A program made the translations under genes and the position numbers. DNA of 50,316 nucleotides from NCBI GenBank assembly GCA_030833315.1, contig JAURHM010000020.1, positions 1 through 50,316 on the forward strand, in the 5' to 3' direction. This DNA comes from Burkholderiales bacterium. Lineage in GTDB: Bacteria; Pseudomonadota; Gammaproteobacteria; Burkholderiales; SG8-41. Below are positions 32,592 to 44,829 of the stretch, piece by piece (the first letter of the stretch is position 1; every line of letters starts with the position of its first letter). The notes below the pieces were generated by a model. The model was given only the letters and a program-made list of their open reading frames with translations, was not told the origin of the DNA and ran no database searches.

Positions 32592-32620
32592 ATGCTAACG
32601 CCAGCGGGAAAGTGCGGCAA
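32592..32620 (-). promoter_or_regulatory. Promoter candidate for the selenoprotein operon
   Basis: On the minus strand TTGCCG, a 17-base spacer and TAGCAT (each 4 of 6 consensus bases) lie about 43 bases upstream of the TTG start of the first Bug gene. Spacing is ideal but both hexamers are imperfect. Confidence 0.35.
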
Positions 32621-32682
32621 CTGCAGAGAAGCGGCAAAGTCAGTGGACGGGACGGTGTCCACAATGCGTTACGGCATCCGGA

Positions 32683-33237
32683 TCAGCGATACAGCCAGTC
32701 GGCTACTGCCCGCGTGTAACGCGGCATGATCACGTAAACCAGCAGCCAGACGATGATGCAGGCAACCAGGAAGCGGCTGATGAACAGATTGCCCGGCGGC
32801 GGCATTGCCTCGATCGCCGGGCTGCCCCCGGCCGGAATCACCCGTGTCAGCGGGTAAATCGCCGAAAACGTGATCAGGAATTGCTTGAAACGGTTGGACG
32901 CGCGCACGCCGGGCGGCGTGAACCAGAAATCCAGTCCGGATTTGATTTCGATGCGGTCGCCGCCTACGAGGATGGGCTCGACATTGCGCACATGGTTGCG
33001 GCAGGCATCGGATTCCACCCAAGCCTTCAGATGATCGTAGCAGTCAAAGCGGATGATGATGGTGTACAGCCCGATCGCATCCAGCCGGCGGATTACGTTG
33101 GTGCCGAGATGACCGTCATCGCTCGGCTTCGCGGCCGATATCGCGCAGCCACTGCTCATGCTGTTCCCGGTGCCTGGCGCGCATCTTGTACTGGATGATG
33201 AAGGTGATGATGCCGTCGGGATTGACGGCCTGTCCGC
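32683..33237 (-). pseudogene. Frameshifted antibiotic-biosynthesis-monooxygenase-like membrane protein
   Basis: The main frame (32683 to about 33117) encodes GHLGTNVIRR, LYTIIIRFDCYDHLKAWVES, SGLDFWFTPPG and a C-terminal membrane part ending in PRYTRAVADWLYR. This is the layout of ABM-domain proteins with one or two C-terminal helices. The missing N-terminus (GIITFIIQYKMRA, then HEQWLRDIGREAE) is encoded just upstream in another frame, which hits a TGA right at the junction near 33117-33121. The N-terminal frame also lacks a good start; an ATG at 33238-33240 is in yet another frame. One or two indels therefore disrupt an otherwise well-kept gene. It may be recent decay or a sequencing error. 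It lies just downstream of lpdA. Confidence 0.65.
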
Positions 33238-33252
33238 ATGCGAGCCGGGTGT

Positions 33253-35004
33253 TTATTTCTTCGGTACGTAGAGATCGGTGATCGAGCCCTCGACCATTTC
33301 CGCGGCAAAAAACAGCGTTTCCGACAGCGTCGGGTGCGGGTGAATGGTGAGGCCGATGTCGTGCGAGTCGGCGCCCATTTCCAGCGCCAGCACGGCTTCA
33401 GCAATCAACTCGCCGGCATTGACGCCGGTTATCGCGGCACCGATCAGGCGGCGCGTTTTTTTGTCGAACAGCGCCTTGGTCATGCCCTCGTCACGGCCGG
33501 TAGCCAGTGCGCGGCCGCTGGCGGCCCAAGGGAATACCGCCTTGTCGTATTCGATGCCCTGGGCCTGCGCCTGGGTTTCGGTGAGGCCCATCCAGGCAAT
33601 TTCCGGATCGGTATAAGCCACTGACGGGATCGTGCGTGCGTCGAAGAAGGCCTTGTGACCGGAAATGACTTCGGCGGCGATCTTGGCTTCGTAAGTGGCT
33701 TTGTGCGCGAGCATCGGTTCGCCGCAGACGTCGCCGATGGCGTAGATGTGCGGTACGTTGGTGCGCTGTTGCTTGTCGACCGGGATATAGCCGCGCTCAT
33801 TCACGGTGACGCCTGCAGCATCCGCCTTGATGTCGCGGCCATTGGGCCGGCGGCCCACCGCCATCAGTGCGGCGTCAAAGGTATCCGTAGTGGTTTTTCC
33901 GTCGGGGCCTTCGAAGGTGACCTTGAGGCCGTCCTTCTGCGCTTCGATTTTCGCAACCTTGGTCTTCAGCAGGATTTTTTCGTAGCGCTTCTCGATGCGT
34001 TTCGCCAGCGGACGCACTACATCCCGGTCGGCGCCGGGAATCAGGCCGTCCATCAGTTCGACGACGGTAATCTTGCTGCCCAGTGCGTCGTAAACCGTCG
34101 CCATTTCCAGGCCGATGATGCCGCCGCCGATGATCAGCATGCGTTTCGGTACCGTCGCCAGTTTCAGTGCGCCCGTCGAATCAATGATGCGCGGATCGTC
34201 GTAGGGGAATCCCGGAATTTTTGCGACCGAAGAGCCGGCGGCGATGATGCAGCTGTCGAAAGAAACGGTCTTCATCCCGTCAGCGGTTTCCACGCGGATC
34301 GTGTTGGATGAGGCGAATTCGCCGCGACCGGTGATGACCTGCACCTTGCGCTGCTTGGCGAGGCCCGACAGGCCCTTGGTCAGCTTGCCCAGCACGCCGT
34401 CTTTCCAGGCGCGCAGTTTGTCGATTTCGATTTTCGGTTTGCCGAAAGTGATGCCGGCATGCGCGGCTTCATCGGCTTCGGTGATGACCTTGGCCATGTG
34501 CAGCAGCGCTTTCGACGGAATGCAGCCGACGTTGAGGCAGACGCCACCCAGGGTCGGGTAACGTTCGATCAGCACGACCTTCTTGCCGAGGTCGGCAGCG
34601 CGGAAGGCTGCGGTGTAGCCGCCGGGACCGGCGCCGAGTACGACGACTTCGGCATGGATGTCGGCCTTGATGTCGGATTTCGGTGTTGCTGCGGGCGTGG
34701 TTGCAGCCGGCGTAGCGGGCTTTGCCGCCGCTGGCGTAGGAGCCGCTGCAGGCGCAGCAGCGCCGGAGGATTCTAGCGTCAGGATCAGCGTGCCCATCGA
34801 CACCTTGTCGCCGGGTTTGAGGCTGATCGCTTTGACTACGCCGGCTGACGGAGCCGGGATGTCCATCGTTGCCTTGTCGGACTCCAGCGTGACCAGCGGA
34901 TCTTCCTTGTTCACGGTATCGCCGGGTTTCACCAGCACTTCGATGACCGGGATGCTCTTGAAATCACCGATATCCGGGACTTTGACTTCGACCGTTTGGC
35001 TCAT
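33253..35004 (-). CDS. lpdA: Dihydrolipoyl dehydrogenase with N-terminal lipoyl domain
   Basis: 583 residues. An N-terminal lipoyl domain carries the modified Lys in ESDKATMD (K44), joined by an Ala/Pro/Thr-rich linker (about residues 82-115) to the flavoprotein. FAD binding is at VVLGAGPGGYTAAFRAA, the redox disulfide is in GGVCLNVGCIPSK (C156, C161), the NAD loop is IIGGGIIGLEMA, and the catalytic His is in HPHPTLSE near the C-terminus. It reoxidises dihydrolipoamide of 2-oxoacid dehydrogenase complexes with NAD. The lipoyl-domain form is usual for the pyruvate dehydrogenase E3 of betaproteobacteria, but no aceE or aceF is adjacent. It lies 54 bases downstream of proA on the same strand. 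Confidence 0.95.
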   Translation of the reverse strand: MSQTVEVKVPDIGDFKSIPVIEVLVKPGDTVNKEDPLVTLESDKATMDIPAPSAGVVKAISLKPGDKVSMGTLILTLESSGAAAPAAAPTPAAAKPATPAATTPAATPKSDIKADIHAEVVVLGAGPGGYTAAFRAADLGKKVVLIERYPTLGGVCLNVGCIPSKALLHMAKVITEADEAAHAGITFGKPKIEIDKLRAWKDGVLGKLTKGLSGLAKQRKVQVITGRGEFASSNTIRVETADGMKTVSFDSCIIAAGSSVAKIPGFPYDDPRIIDSTGALKLATVPKRMLIIGGGIIGLEMATVYDALGSKITVVELMDGLIPGADRDVVRPLAKRIEKRYEKILLKTKVAKIEAQKDGLKVTFEGPDGKTTTDTFDAALMAVGRRPNGRDIKADAAGVTVNERGYIPVDKQQRTNVPHIYAIGDVCGEPMLAHKATYEAKIAAEVISGHKAFFDARTIPSVAYTDPEIAWMGLTETQAQAQGIEYDKAVFPWAASGRALATGRDEGMTKALFDKKTRRLIGAAITGVNAGELIAEAVLALEMGADSHDIGLTIHPHPTLSETLFFAAEMVEGSITDLYVPKK

Positions 35005-35058
35005 GTCTAAAACTCTTTTAAAAACAGATATTTATGTTTCTCGCCGGGGGCACTGGAA

Positions 35059-36315
35059 TCAGCTGCGGATCTGGCCGTCCCCGAACACGACGTATTTCAG
35101 CGAAGTCAGTCCTTCGAGGCCCACCGGACCGCGCGCGTGGATCTTGTCGGTGGAAATGCCGATCTCCGCGCCAAGGCCGTACTCGTAACCGTCGGCGAAA
35201 CGCGTCGAGGCATTGACCATCACCGAACTGGAGTCGACTTCGCGCAGGAAACGCCGCGCGCGCGTGATGTCTTCGGTGACGATGGCGTCGGTATGCTGCG
35301 AACCGTAGCGAGCGATGTGATCAATCGCCGCATCCAGTCCGTCGACGATGCGAATCGACAGGATCGCGTCGAGGTATTCGGTGTGCCAGTCTTCTTCGGT
35401 CGCGGCTTTCATGCCGGATACGATGGCGCGTGCGGCATCATCGCCGCGCAATTCAATCTTCTTGTCGGCGTAAATCTTGCACAGCGGCGGCAGGATTTTG
35501 GCCGCGATGTCGCGCGCGACGAGCAGCGTTTCCATGGTGTTGCAGGTACCGAGGCGCTGGGTCTTGGCGTTGTCGGCGATACGCAGCGCCTTGTCGAAAT
35601 CGGCTTTGTCATCGATATAGACATGGCAGACGCCGTGCAGGTGCTTGATCATCGGAATGCGCGATTCGCGCATCAACCGTTCGATCAGGCTCTTGCCGCC
35701 GCGCGGCACAATGACATCGACGTAGTCCTGCATCGTGATCAGTTCACCCACGGCAGCACGATCCGCCGTCGAAACGACCTGCACTGCGGTTTCCGGCAGG
35801 CCTGCCGCTTTCAAGCCGGTCTGCACGCAGGCGGCGATGGCCTGATTGGAATGCAGTGCTTCCGAGCCGCCGCGCAGGATCGCGGCATTGCCGGATTTCA
35901 GGCACAGCCCTGCTGCATCCGCCGTCACGTTCGGACGCGATTCGTAAATGATGCCGATGACGCCCAGCGGCACACGCATCTGTCCGACCTGGATGCCGGA
36001 CGGGCGGTATTTGAGTCCACTGATCTCACCGATCGGATCCGGCAACGCGGCGATCTGGCGCAGGCCATCGGCCATCGAGGCGATGGTTTTGGAGGTCAGC
36101 GTCAGCCGGTCGACGGATGCCGCATCAAGGCCCTTGGTTTTGGCGGCTTCGACATCGCGGGCGTTTTCGCGCAACAGCGTTGCTGCCGACCGCTCAATCG
36201 CATCGGCCATGGCCAGCAGCGCCCTGTTTTTGGCGCCGGTATCGGCGATCGCCATCGCGCGTGAAGCGGCGCGGGCTGCCTTGCCGACACCGGTCATATA
36301 GGTTTGTACGTCCAT
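35059..36315 (-). CDS. proA: Gamma-glutamyl phosphate reductase
   Basis: 418 residues, standard for ProA, which reduces gamma-glutamyl phosphate with NADPH to the semialdehyde in proline synthesis. The catalytic Cys is in [10 protein letters not shown]. Other family stretches are [52 protein letters not shown] and, near the end, [20 protein letters not shown]. proB is not in the window. It follows holA by 84 bases, with a hairpin between, so co-transcription with leuS-lptE-holA is possible but not certain. Confidence 0.97.
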   Translation of the reverse strand: MDVQTYMTGVGKAARAASRAMAIADTGAKNRALLAMADAIERSAATLLRENARDVEAAKTKGLDAASVDRLTLTSKTIASMADGLRQIAALPDPIGEISGLKYRPSGIQVGQMRVPLGVIGIIYESRPNVTADAAGLCLKSGNAAILRGGSEALHSNQAIAACVQTGLKAAGLPETAVQVVSTADRAAVGELITMQDYVDVIVPRGGKSLIERLMRESRIPMIKHLHGVCHVYIDDKADFDKALRIADNAKTQRLGTCNTMETLLVARDIAAKILPPLCKIYADKKIELRGDDAARAIVSGMKAATEEDWHTEYLDAILSIRIVDGLDAAIDHIARYGSQHTDAIVTEDITRARRFLREVDSSSVMVNASTRFADGYEYGLGAEIGISTDKIHARGPVGLEGLTSLKYVVFGDGQIRS

Positions 36316-36352
36316 GAGACGGATTCTAGCAGGTGAGGGAGGGCTTTAATGC

Positions 36353-36373
36353 TCGCCGGACTGCGCCCGGCGA
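36353..36373. terminator. Hairpin between holA and proA
   Basis: TCGCCGG, a 7-base loop, CCGGCGA forms a 7-bp GC stem in the 84-base gap. No T run follows on either side, so it may only attenuate read-through from holA into proA. Confidence 0.35.
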
Positions 36374-36399
36374 AGTTGCAACTGGCCTATGAAATCAAA

Positions 36400-37482
36400 T
36401 CAGAAAAGCGCCGGATGTGCTGCAAACGCTGCCGGCGAAGTCCGGCGCGGCGCATGCGCCTTCACCGTGCCCGGATTGTTCCGTGCAAACCGCAGCGCCA
36501 GTTGCAGCAGTTCATCCCAAGCATCACCGCGAATCAGGCCCTTGACCATGCGGTCGATGACGGCGGCATGGCGCAGTGCTTCGGTGACTTGGCCGAGTGT
36601 GAAGCGGCGCAGGTTGTTCTGCATCGCGTTCTGGTGCGACGGGCCCCAGATGCGGGCTTCGCGCATCATCATCGATGCCGGTTTGCCGCCGTTGATGCCG
36701 GTGATGATCTTGCCGATGGCGCGGATTTCTTCGGACAGCGACCACAGCACCAGCGGCGCCGCGGTGCCTTCGCCCTGCAGGCCGTCGAGAACGCGTGCGA
36801 CACGCAGCGGGTCGCCTTCGAGCATGATTTCGCCGAGATTGAACACGTCGTAGCGGGCGACATCGAGCACCGCTTCACGCACCTGGTCGAAAGTGATCGT
36901 GCCCTGCGGAAACAGCAGCGCCAGTTTTTGTACTTCCTGATAGGCGGCGAGCAGATTGCCTTCGACACGGTCGGCGATGAAATCCAGGGTTTCAGTGTCG
37001 GCTTCCTGCTGCTGCAGGCCGAGCCGGCCGGCAATCCATTGCGGCAGGGCGCGGCGCAGCACGGGTTTGGATTCGACGGCAACGCCGGCGCGTTCCAGTG
37101 CTTCAAACCACGCGGCTTTCTGACCGCGCCAGTCGAGATCGGGCACGTAAATCAGCGTGACGGTATCGGGCGGCAGCGACTGGCAGTAGTTCTGCAGCGC
37201 TTCGCCGCCTTCCTTGCCGGGTTTTCCGGTGGGGATGCGCAGTTCCAGCAGTTTGCGCGAGGCGAACAGGGATTGCGAGCTGCCGGCCAGCGCGAGCTGG
37301 TTCCACTTGAAGCCGGAATCAGCGGTCAGCACTTCGCGCTCGGTGTATCCCTCGGCGCGGGCTTTGGCGCGGATGCGGTCGCTGGCTTCCAGAGCCAGCA
37401 GCGGTTCGGTGCCGAACACCGTGTATAGCGGTTGCAGTTCCCGCTTCAGGTGACCGGCCAGTTGTTCGGAGGACAGGCGCAT
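36400..37482 (-). CDS. holA: DNA polymerase III, delta subunit (clamp loader)
   Basis: 360 residues, normal for HolA, which opens the beta clamp as part of the clamp loader. The N-terminus LSSEQLAGHLKRELQPLYTVFGTEPLLALEA and later RKLLELRIPTGKPGKEG match the family, as does LAAYQEVQKLALLFP in the middle domain. The P-loop is absent, as expected for delta. I use ATG 37482 (MRLSSEQL); a TTG four codons upstream is possible. It follows lptE by 46 bases on the minus strand; leuS-lptE-holA is a long-known conserved order in proteobacteria. Confidence 0.93.
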   Translation of the reverse strand: MRLSSEQLAGHLKRELQPLYTVFGTEPLLALEASDRIRAKARAEGYTEREVLTADSGFKWNQLALAGSSQSLFASRKLLELRIPTGKPGKEGGEALQNYCQSLPPDTVTLIYVPDLDWRGQKAAWFEALERAGVAVESKPVLRRALPQWIAGRLGLQQQEADTETLDFIADRVEGNLLAAYQEVQKLALLFPQGTITFDQVREAVLDVARYDVFNLGEIMLEGDPLRVARVLDGLQGEGTAAPLVLWSLSEEIRAIGKIITGINGGKPASMMMREARIWGPSHQNAMQNNLRRFTLGQVTEALRHAAVIDRMVKGLIRGDAWDELLQLALRFARNNPGTVKAHAPRRTSPAAFAAHPALF

Positions 37483-37528
37483 TGTTGCCGCCAATGCTAC
37501 CGCAGAATGCGCTGGCTTACGACAGGCT

Positions 37529-38032
37529 TTAAGGCGTGGCCGGGGTCGTGCTGAGTTTGGTCAGCTGCAGGCGGCGCAGCAGTTGCTGTACGGCATCGTT
37601 CTGCATGTCGCGGTAGAGCAGCGCTTCTTCCGCTTCTTTACCCAGCGCTTCGGTGTCGCTGTAGGAGAGGTCGCGTTTGAGCGCGATTTCGGTGACCGGG
37701 ATGATTTCCACTGCATTGCGGTCGATCATCCGGTAAGACATCAGGTAACGCAGCTGGAATTCACTGACGCGGCCGCCGCCTGACAGTGAGAGGATGTTTT
37801 TCTCACGCCTTTCGCTGATCAGCACCAGCGTGGCTTCCGCGGTCTTGGCATTGTCGATGACCCGGGTGGTGCTTCCAGAAGTCACAATGCGCCGGAACTG
37901 ATTGGCGAACTGAGAGCTCGCCGGAGCCTGCACGTACAGCGTATCGAAGGGTAGATTGGCAGCGCCGCGCAGCTGGAAGCCGCAGGATGCCAACAGAAGC
38001 GTAAAAAGCAGTGCAGTCAGCGTTTTTTTCAC
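37529..38032 (-). CDS. lptE: LPS-assembly lipoprotein LptE
   Basis: 167 residues. A lipoprotein signal ends in LLLASC, with Cys 17 as the lipidated residue, followed by GFQLRGAANLPFDTLYVQ, the hallmark LptE N-terminus. The body is the small alpha/beta LptE fold, with EKNILSLSGGGRVSEFQLRY and a Gln-rich final helix. It plugs the LptD barrel in the outer membrane and helps deliver lipopolysaccharide. The start lies three bases after the leuS stop, so the two are surely co-transcribed. Confidence 0.93.
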   Translation of the reverse strand: MKKTLTALLFTLLLASCGFQLRGAANLPFDTLYVQAPASSQFANQFRRIVTSGSTTRVIDNAKTAEATLVLISERREKNILSLSGGGRVSEFQLRYLMSYRMIDRNAVEIIPVTEIALKRDLSYSDTEALGKEAEEALLYRDMQNDAVQQLLRRLQLTKLSTTPATP

Positions 38033-38035
38033 GGT

Positions 38036-40674
<2,639 letters not shown>

Positions 40675-40717
40675 TCCGCTCCGCCTGTCTCCCAGCGGGC
40701 CGAAGGGGTCCGTCACG

Positions 40718-40723
40718 TATAAT
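40718..40723 (+). promoter_or_regulatory. -10 box for the uvrD-like gene
   Basis: A perfect TATAAT puts the start point near 40730. That falls on the GTG at 40729, an in-frame alternative start, and so supports the ATG at 40750 as the true start. The -35 is poor. Confidence 0.5.
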
Positions 40724-40749
40724 CCGGCGTGTCCATTCCGCATCAGACG

Positions 40750-42972
40750 ATGACCCCCGCCTTCCTTTCAGGTCTCAACGAGCACCAGCTCGAAGCCGTC
40801 ACCCTGCCGCACCAGTCCGCGCTGATCCTTGCCGGTGCCGGCAGCGGCAAGACGCGCGTGCTGACCACGCGCATGGCCTGGCTGATCCAGACCGGACGGA
40901 TCAGTCCGATGAGCGTGCTGGCGGTGACTTTCACCAACAAGGCGGCGAAGGAAATGCTGACCCGGCTTTCGGCGATGCTGCCGATCAACACCCGCGGCAT
41001 GTGGGTGGGCACCTTCCACGGCCTGTGCAACCGCATGCTGCGCGCGCATTACCGCGAGGCCGGTCTGCCGCAGCTGTTCCAGATCCTCGATACCCAGGAC
41101 CAGCTCGCGCTGGTCAAGCGCCTGATGAAGGGCATGAACGTCGACGAAGAGCGTTATCCGCCGCGGCAGGCCCAGTGGTTCATCGCCGCACAGAAGGAAG
41201 AAGGCAAACGCGCCGACAAGGTCGAGCCCCACGATGATTTTTCGCGGCGCATGGTTGAGGTTTACGCCGAGTACGACCGCCAGTGCCAGCGCGAAGGAGT
41301 GGTCGATTTTGCCGAGCTGTTGCTGCGTTCTTACGAACTGCTGGCGCGCAACGAGTCGTTGCGGGACCATTACGCCGGTCGCTTTCGCCACATTCTCGTC
41401 GATGAATTCCAGGACACCAACCGCCTGCAGTACCGCTGGCTGCAACTGCTGGCCGGCAAGGACAATGCGATATTTGCCGTCGGTGACGATGACCAGTCGA
41501 TTTACGGCTGGCGCGGTGCCACCACGGCCAATATGCAGGATCTGCAGCGCGATTTTCACATCGAGCGCATCATCAAGCTCGAGCAGAACTACCGCTCACA
41601 CGGCAATATCCTCGACGCCGCCAATACGCTGATCGGGCATAACCGCAAGCGCCTCGGCAAAAATCTGTGGACCGAGGATGACAAGGGCGAACCGCTGCGG
41701 GTGTACGAAGCCGCATCCGATTATGACGAGTCGGCCTACATCGTCGAGGAAGTGCGCAGTCTGCGTGCTGCCGGTGAGCGACTGTCCGATATTGCGGTGC
41801 TCTACCGTTCCAATGCGCAGTCGCGGGTCATCGAACACGCGCTGTTCACTGCCGGCATGCCGTACCGCGTTTACGGTGGCCTGCGCTTTTTCGAGCGCCA
41901 GGAAATCAAGCACGCGCTGGCTTATCTGCGGTTGGTCGCCAATCAGGATGATGACGGCGCGCTGCTGCGGGTGATCAATTTTCCGACGCGCGGCATCGGT
42001 GCACGCAGCCTGGAACAGTTGCAGGGGATGGCGCAGAACATGGCAAATGAGGGCGGCATGAGTCTGTGGGCGGCCGCCTGCGCCAACACGCTGTCGGGCA
42101 AGGCGGCCGCGAGCATCGCCGCTTTCGTGAAACTGATCGAGGCCATGCGCGGCGCCACTGCCGGCCTGCCGCTGCAGGAAGTGATTGCCCATGTCGTCGA
42201 GCACAGCGGGCTCACTGCGCATTACCGCAACGAAAAAGAAGGCGCCGACCGGCTGGAGAATCTGGACGAACTGGTCAACGCCGCGGCAATGTTCGTCGAG
42301 GAACGCGCGACGCAGATGCCCGCCGAAGGCACGCCGCCGGAAGAGGAAATGGATGAACTGACCGCTTTTCTGGCGCATGCCGCGCTGGAGGCGGGCGAGC
42401 ATCAGGCCGAGGCCGGTTCGGATGCACTGCAGTTGATGACAGTGCACTCGGCCAAGGGTCTGGAATTTCACGCGGTGTTCATCACCGGACTGGAAGAAGG
42501 CCTGTTCCCGCACGAAAACAGCATGTCCGAGGCGGAAGGTGTGGAGGAAGAGCGGCGGTTGATGTACGTCGCACTGACCCGTGCAAGGCGGCGGCTGTAT
42601 CTGCTGCTCGCACAAAGCCGCATGCTGCACGGCCAGACCCGTTACAACGTACCGTCACGGTTTTTCCGCGAACTGCCGGAAGCGCTGCTGCAACGGGTCA
42701 ACCACACGCGGCAGGCGCCGGCTTATGCGCGTCAGGTGTCGCCGTCTTACGGTTCGCCCTCACGCAGTCCTTCCGGACAGTCGACGGCGCCGTCCCTGCA
42801 GTCCCGCGATTTTCCCTGGCGCATCGGCCAGGCGGTGACCCACGCCAAATTCGGCGCCGGCGTCATCGTCAATGCCGAAGGCGGTGGCGCTGACGCAAGG
42901 GTGCAGGTGAACTTCAGGGATTCGGGACTGAAATGGCTGGCGCTGGCTTACGCCAAGCTGGAAGCCGCCTGA
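40750..42972 (+). CDS. uvrD: UvrD-type superfamily 1 DNA helicase
   Basis: 740 residues of the UvrD/Rep/PcrA family. The Q motif LNEHQLEAV (residues 9-17), Walker A AGAGSGKT (28-35), Walker B VDEFQDTN, GDDDQSIYGWRGA, EQNYRSHGNILDAAN, TVHSAKGLEFHAVFITGLEEGLFP and YVALTRARRRLYLL are all in order. It unwinds duplex DNA 3'-to-5' in repair. The C-terminal tail after residue 660 is Ser/Pro-rich, then ends in a Tudor-like piece (GQAVTHAKFGAGVIVNAEGGG) typical of UvrD and PcrA, which favours UvrD over Rep. ATG 40750 is supported by the promoter position. Confidence 0.93.
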   Translation: MTPAFLSGLNEHQLEAVTLPHQSALILAGAGSGKTRVLTTRMAWLIQTGRISPMSVLAVTFTNKAAKEMLTRLSAMLPINTRGMWVGTFHGLCNRMLRAHYREAGLPQLFQILDTQDQLALVKRLMKGMNVDEERYPPRQAQWFIAAQKEEGKRADKVEPHDDFSRRMVEVYAEYDRQCQREGVVDFAELLLRSYELLARNESLRDHYAGRFRHILVDEFQDTNRLQYRWLQLLAGKDNAIFAVGDDDQSIYGWRGATTANMQDLQRDFHIERIIKLEQNYRSHGNILDAANTLIGHNRKRLGKNLWTEDDKGEPLRVYEAASDYDESAYIVEEVRSLRAAGERLSDIAVLYRSNAQSRVIEHALFTAGMPYRVYGGLRFFERQEIKHALAYLRLVANQDDDGALLRVINFPTRGIGARSLEQLQGMAQNMANEGGMSLWAAACANTLSGKAAASIAAFVKLIEAMRGATAGLPLQEVIAHVVEHSGLTAHYRNEKEGADRLENLDELVNAAAMFVEERATQMPAEGTPPEEEMDELTAFLAHAALEAGEHQAEAGSDALQLMTVHSAKGLEFHAVFITGLEEGLFPHENSMSEAEGVEEERRLMYVALTRARRRLYLLLAQSRMLHGQTRYNVPSRFFRELPEALLQRVNHTRQAPAYARQVSPSYGSPSRSPSGQSTAPSLQSRDFPWRIGQAVTHAKFGAGVIVNAEGGGADARVQVNFRDSGLKWLALAYAKLEAA

Positions 42973-42990
42973 GCCGGCGGCCAGCCACGC

Positions 42991-43731
42991 TTAATCGTCG
43001 AGGTCTTCCGCCGCGGGCAGCGTGACATGCTGCGGATAGATGTCCTTGTAGCCGGTGTACACCGAACAGGCCATCACCGGCAGCAAGACGACGAATCCCA
43101 GCATCAGCGGGATGGAGGCGAGGATCCACAGCAGCAGCATCGCTGCGCCGTACACCGTGAACGGCATCAGGTTGCGCCAGCTGGCGAGGAAAGACGATTT
43201 CATTGCGGCGAGCGGCGTGAGGTCATGGAATACCACCAGCAGCGGCGCGAACCATGCCGCCATCACCACCGGCATGAACACGGCGGTGCCGACGGCCAGG
43301 CCCATGCTGAGACCGCGCAGCGCCGTCGCGACATCGGCTTCAGTGCGGTTTTTGGCGAGCAGCGCGCTGATCGTGTCACCGCCGGCGATCATGAACACGA
43401 TGCCCACGGCAATGATGTTGCCGACCAGATAGACGCCGCCGATGGTGACCAGCGGCGCGGCATGGCTGCGGAAGGCGCTGAACAGGTGGCTGATGTCGGG
43501 TTCACGGCCGCTGTCGGTGACGCGGCAGGCGTTCATCAGTCCGGCAAGGAAGATCGGCGACAGCAGGCTGATCGCCAGCGGACCGATCGGCTGCAATAGG
43601 GTGGATGCAATCCAGATCACCGCCATTGCAGCGAGCAGCAGTATCCACACCAGCGGCTGCCGGCGGAAAAGCACAAAGCCTTCAACAATCCATTGCCAAC
43701 CCTGGCGGGCCGGTACGACGCGTATTTCCAT
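42991..43731 (-). CDS. BPSS1780-family membrane protein
   Basis: 246 residues with six or so membrane helices, recognised as the BPSS1780 family of betaproteobacteria, of unknown function. The N-terminus has VVPARQGWQWIVEGFVLFRRQP, then an Ile/Ala helix; GLMNACRVTDSGREPDISHLF lies in the first third, and SFLASWRNLMPFTVYG before the last two helices. It ends with an acidic tail (EDLDD). It converges on the helicase gene with an 18-base gap and precedes, in the transcribed sense, no other close partner; thrB lies 49 bases upstream on the same strand. Confidence 0.82.
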   Translation of the reverse strand: MEIRVVPARQGWQWIVEGFVLFRRQPLVWILLLAAMAVIWIASTLLQPIGPLAISLLSPIFLAGLMNACRVTDSGREPDISHLFSAFRSHAAPLVTIGGVYLVGNIIAVGIVFMIAGGDTISALLAKNRTEADVATALRGLSMGLAVGTAVFMPVVMAAWFAPLLVVFHDLTPLAAMKSSFLASWRNLMPFTVYGAAMLLLWILASIPLMLGFVVLLPVMACSVYTGYKDIYPQHVTLPAAEDLDD

Positions 43732-43780
43732 ACAATCCTCCTCCCCGGATTATAGGTGCTGCGTGAGGCCGGCGCCGTCC

Positions 43781-44731
43781 TCAGCCAGGGAGGCCGGGCA
43801 GCGTTGTTGCGTCTTTGATGCGCAGTTCAAGGATGCGACGGAAATGGCCGGGATCCTTGGCGTGGGTCAGTTCACCGGCACGCGGCAGATGAAAATCATA
43901 CAGCCGCGACACCCAGAAACGCAGCGCGCCCGCGCGCAGCATCATCGGCCAGGCACCGCGTTCCGCAGCGGTATAAGGCCGCACCGCGGCATAGGCGTCG
44001 AGGAAGGCGCGGGTCCGCGGGGCATCCAGCGCGCCATCGGCATTGACGCACCAGTCGTTGACGGCAATCGCGACGTCGTAGAGCAGCGCATCGGTGCAGG
44101 CAAAATAAAAATCGATGACGCCGGCGACGGCATCACCGGCAAACAGCACGTTGTCGCGGAACAGGTCGGCGTGGATCGCGCCGCGCGGCAGTCCGGGCGC
44201 ACGGGCGGCCTTTTGTTGCTGCACTTCCTGTTGCAGCAGGGCCGCTTCAGACGCGGGCAGGAAGGGCAGGATTTCCGGCAGCACGGCGGTCCACCATTGC
44301 GGTCCGCGCGGATTGGCCATGGTCGTCGGGTAGGACTGTCCGGCGATATGCATCTGCGCCATTACGGCGCCGACGGCGGCGCATTGCACGATGCCCGGTT
44401 CGCTGACGTCACGGCCTTCGAGCCGGGAGACCAGCGCGGCCGGTTTGCCGTTCAGCGCGCCGAGATAAGCGCCATGGCGATTGGCCACCGGGCAGGCACT
44501 GGGCACGCCGCGGCCGGCGAGGTGAGCCATCAGGTTCAGATAAAAAGGCAGCTCGGCCGGCGTCAGCTTTTCAAACAGCGTCAGTACATAACGGCCGCTG
44601 TCGGTAGTGACGAAATAGTTGGTGTTCTCGATGCCGGCACTGATGCCCTGCAGGTCGCGCAGTTCGCCGACACTGTAATCCTGCAGCCAGTGGCGCAGTT
44701 CGTCAGGGGTTACCGTGGTGAAGACGGACAT
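43781..44731 (-). CDS. thrB: Homoserine kinase, APH-fold type
   Basis: 316 residues of the aminoglycoside-phosphotransferase-fold homoserine kinase used by many betaproteobacteria, which makes O-phosphohomoserine for threonine. SAGIENTNYFVTTDSGRYVLTLFE near the N-terminus binds ATP, RGAIHADLFRDNVLF is the catalytic loop (Asp in HADLF), and VIDFYFACTDALLYDVAI carries the metal Asp. It differs entirely from the GHMP-type ThrB of enterobacteria. It is followed by the BPSS1780-like gene and preceded by the DUF2782 gene, a common betaproteobacterial neighbourhood of polA. Confidence 0.93.
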   Translation of the reverse strand: MSVFTTVTPDELRHWLQDYSVGELRDLQGISAGIENTNYFVTTDSGRYVLTLFEKLTPAELPFYLNLMAHLAGRGVPSACPVANRHGAYLGALNGKPAALVSRLEGRDVSEPGIVQCAAVGAVMAQMHIAGQSYPTTMANPRGPQWWTAVLPEILPFLPASEAALLQQEVQQQKAARAPGLPRGAIHADLFRDNVLFAGDAVAGVIDFYFACTDALLYDVAIAVNDWCVNADGALDAPRTRAFLDAYAAVRPYTAAERGAWPMMLRAGALRFWVSRLYDFHLPRAGELTHAKDPGHFRRILELRIKDATTLPGLPG

Positions 44732-44791
44732 TGAAAAAGACCGTATTGATCAGCGTTCGATTTTCTGCCGCTCGTGTTCGGGCACATCAGC

Positions 44792-44807
44792 CGCCGGAAT
44801 CCCGGCG
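44792..44807 (-). terminator. Hairpin between the DUF2782 gene and thrB
   Basis: CGCCGG, loop of four, CCGGCG is a compact 6-bp stem-loop 23 bases after the DUF2782 stop. No T run follows, so it may be only an mRNA-stabilising hairpin. Confidence 0.35.
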
Positions 44808-44829
44808 ACGCGTCACTAACAGGAACGAC

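Noticed and set aside
33117-33121. TGA at the junction of the ABM-like gene as selenocysteine
   Set aside because: The protein continues in a different frame after this TGA, so recoding would not restore it; a frameshift explains it.
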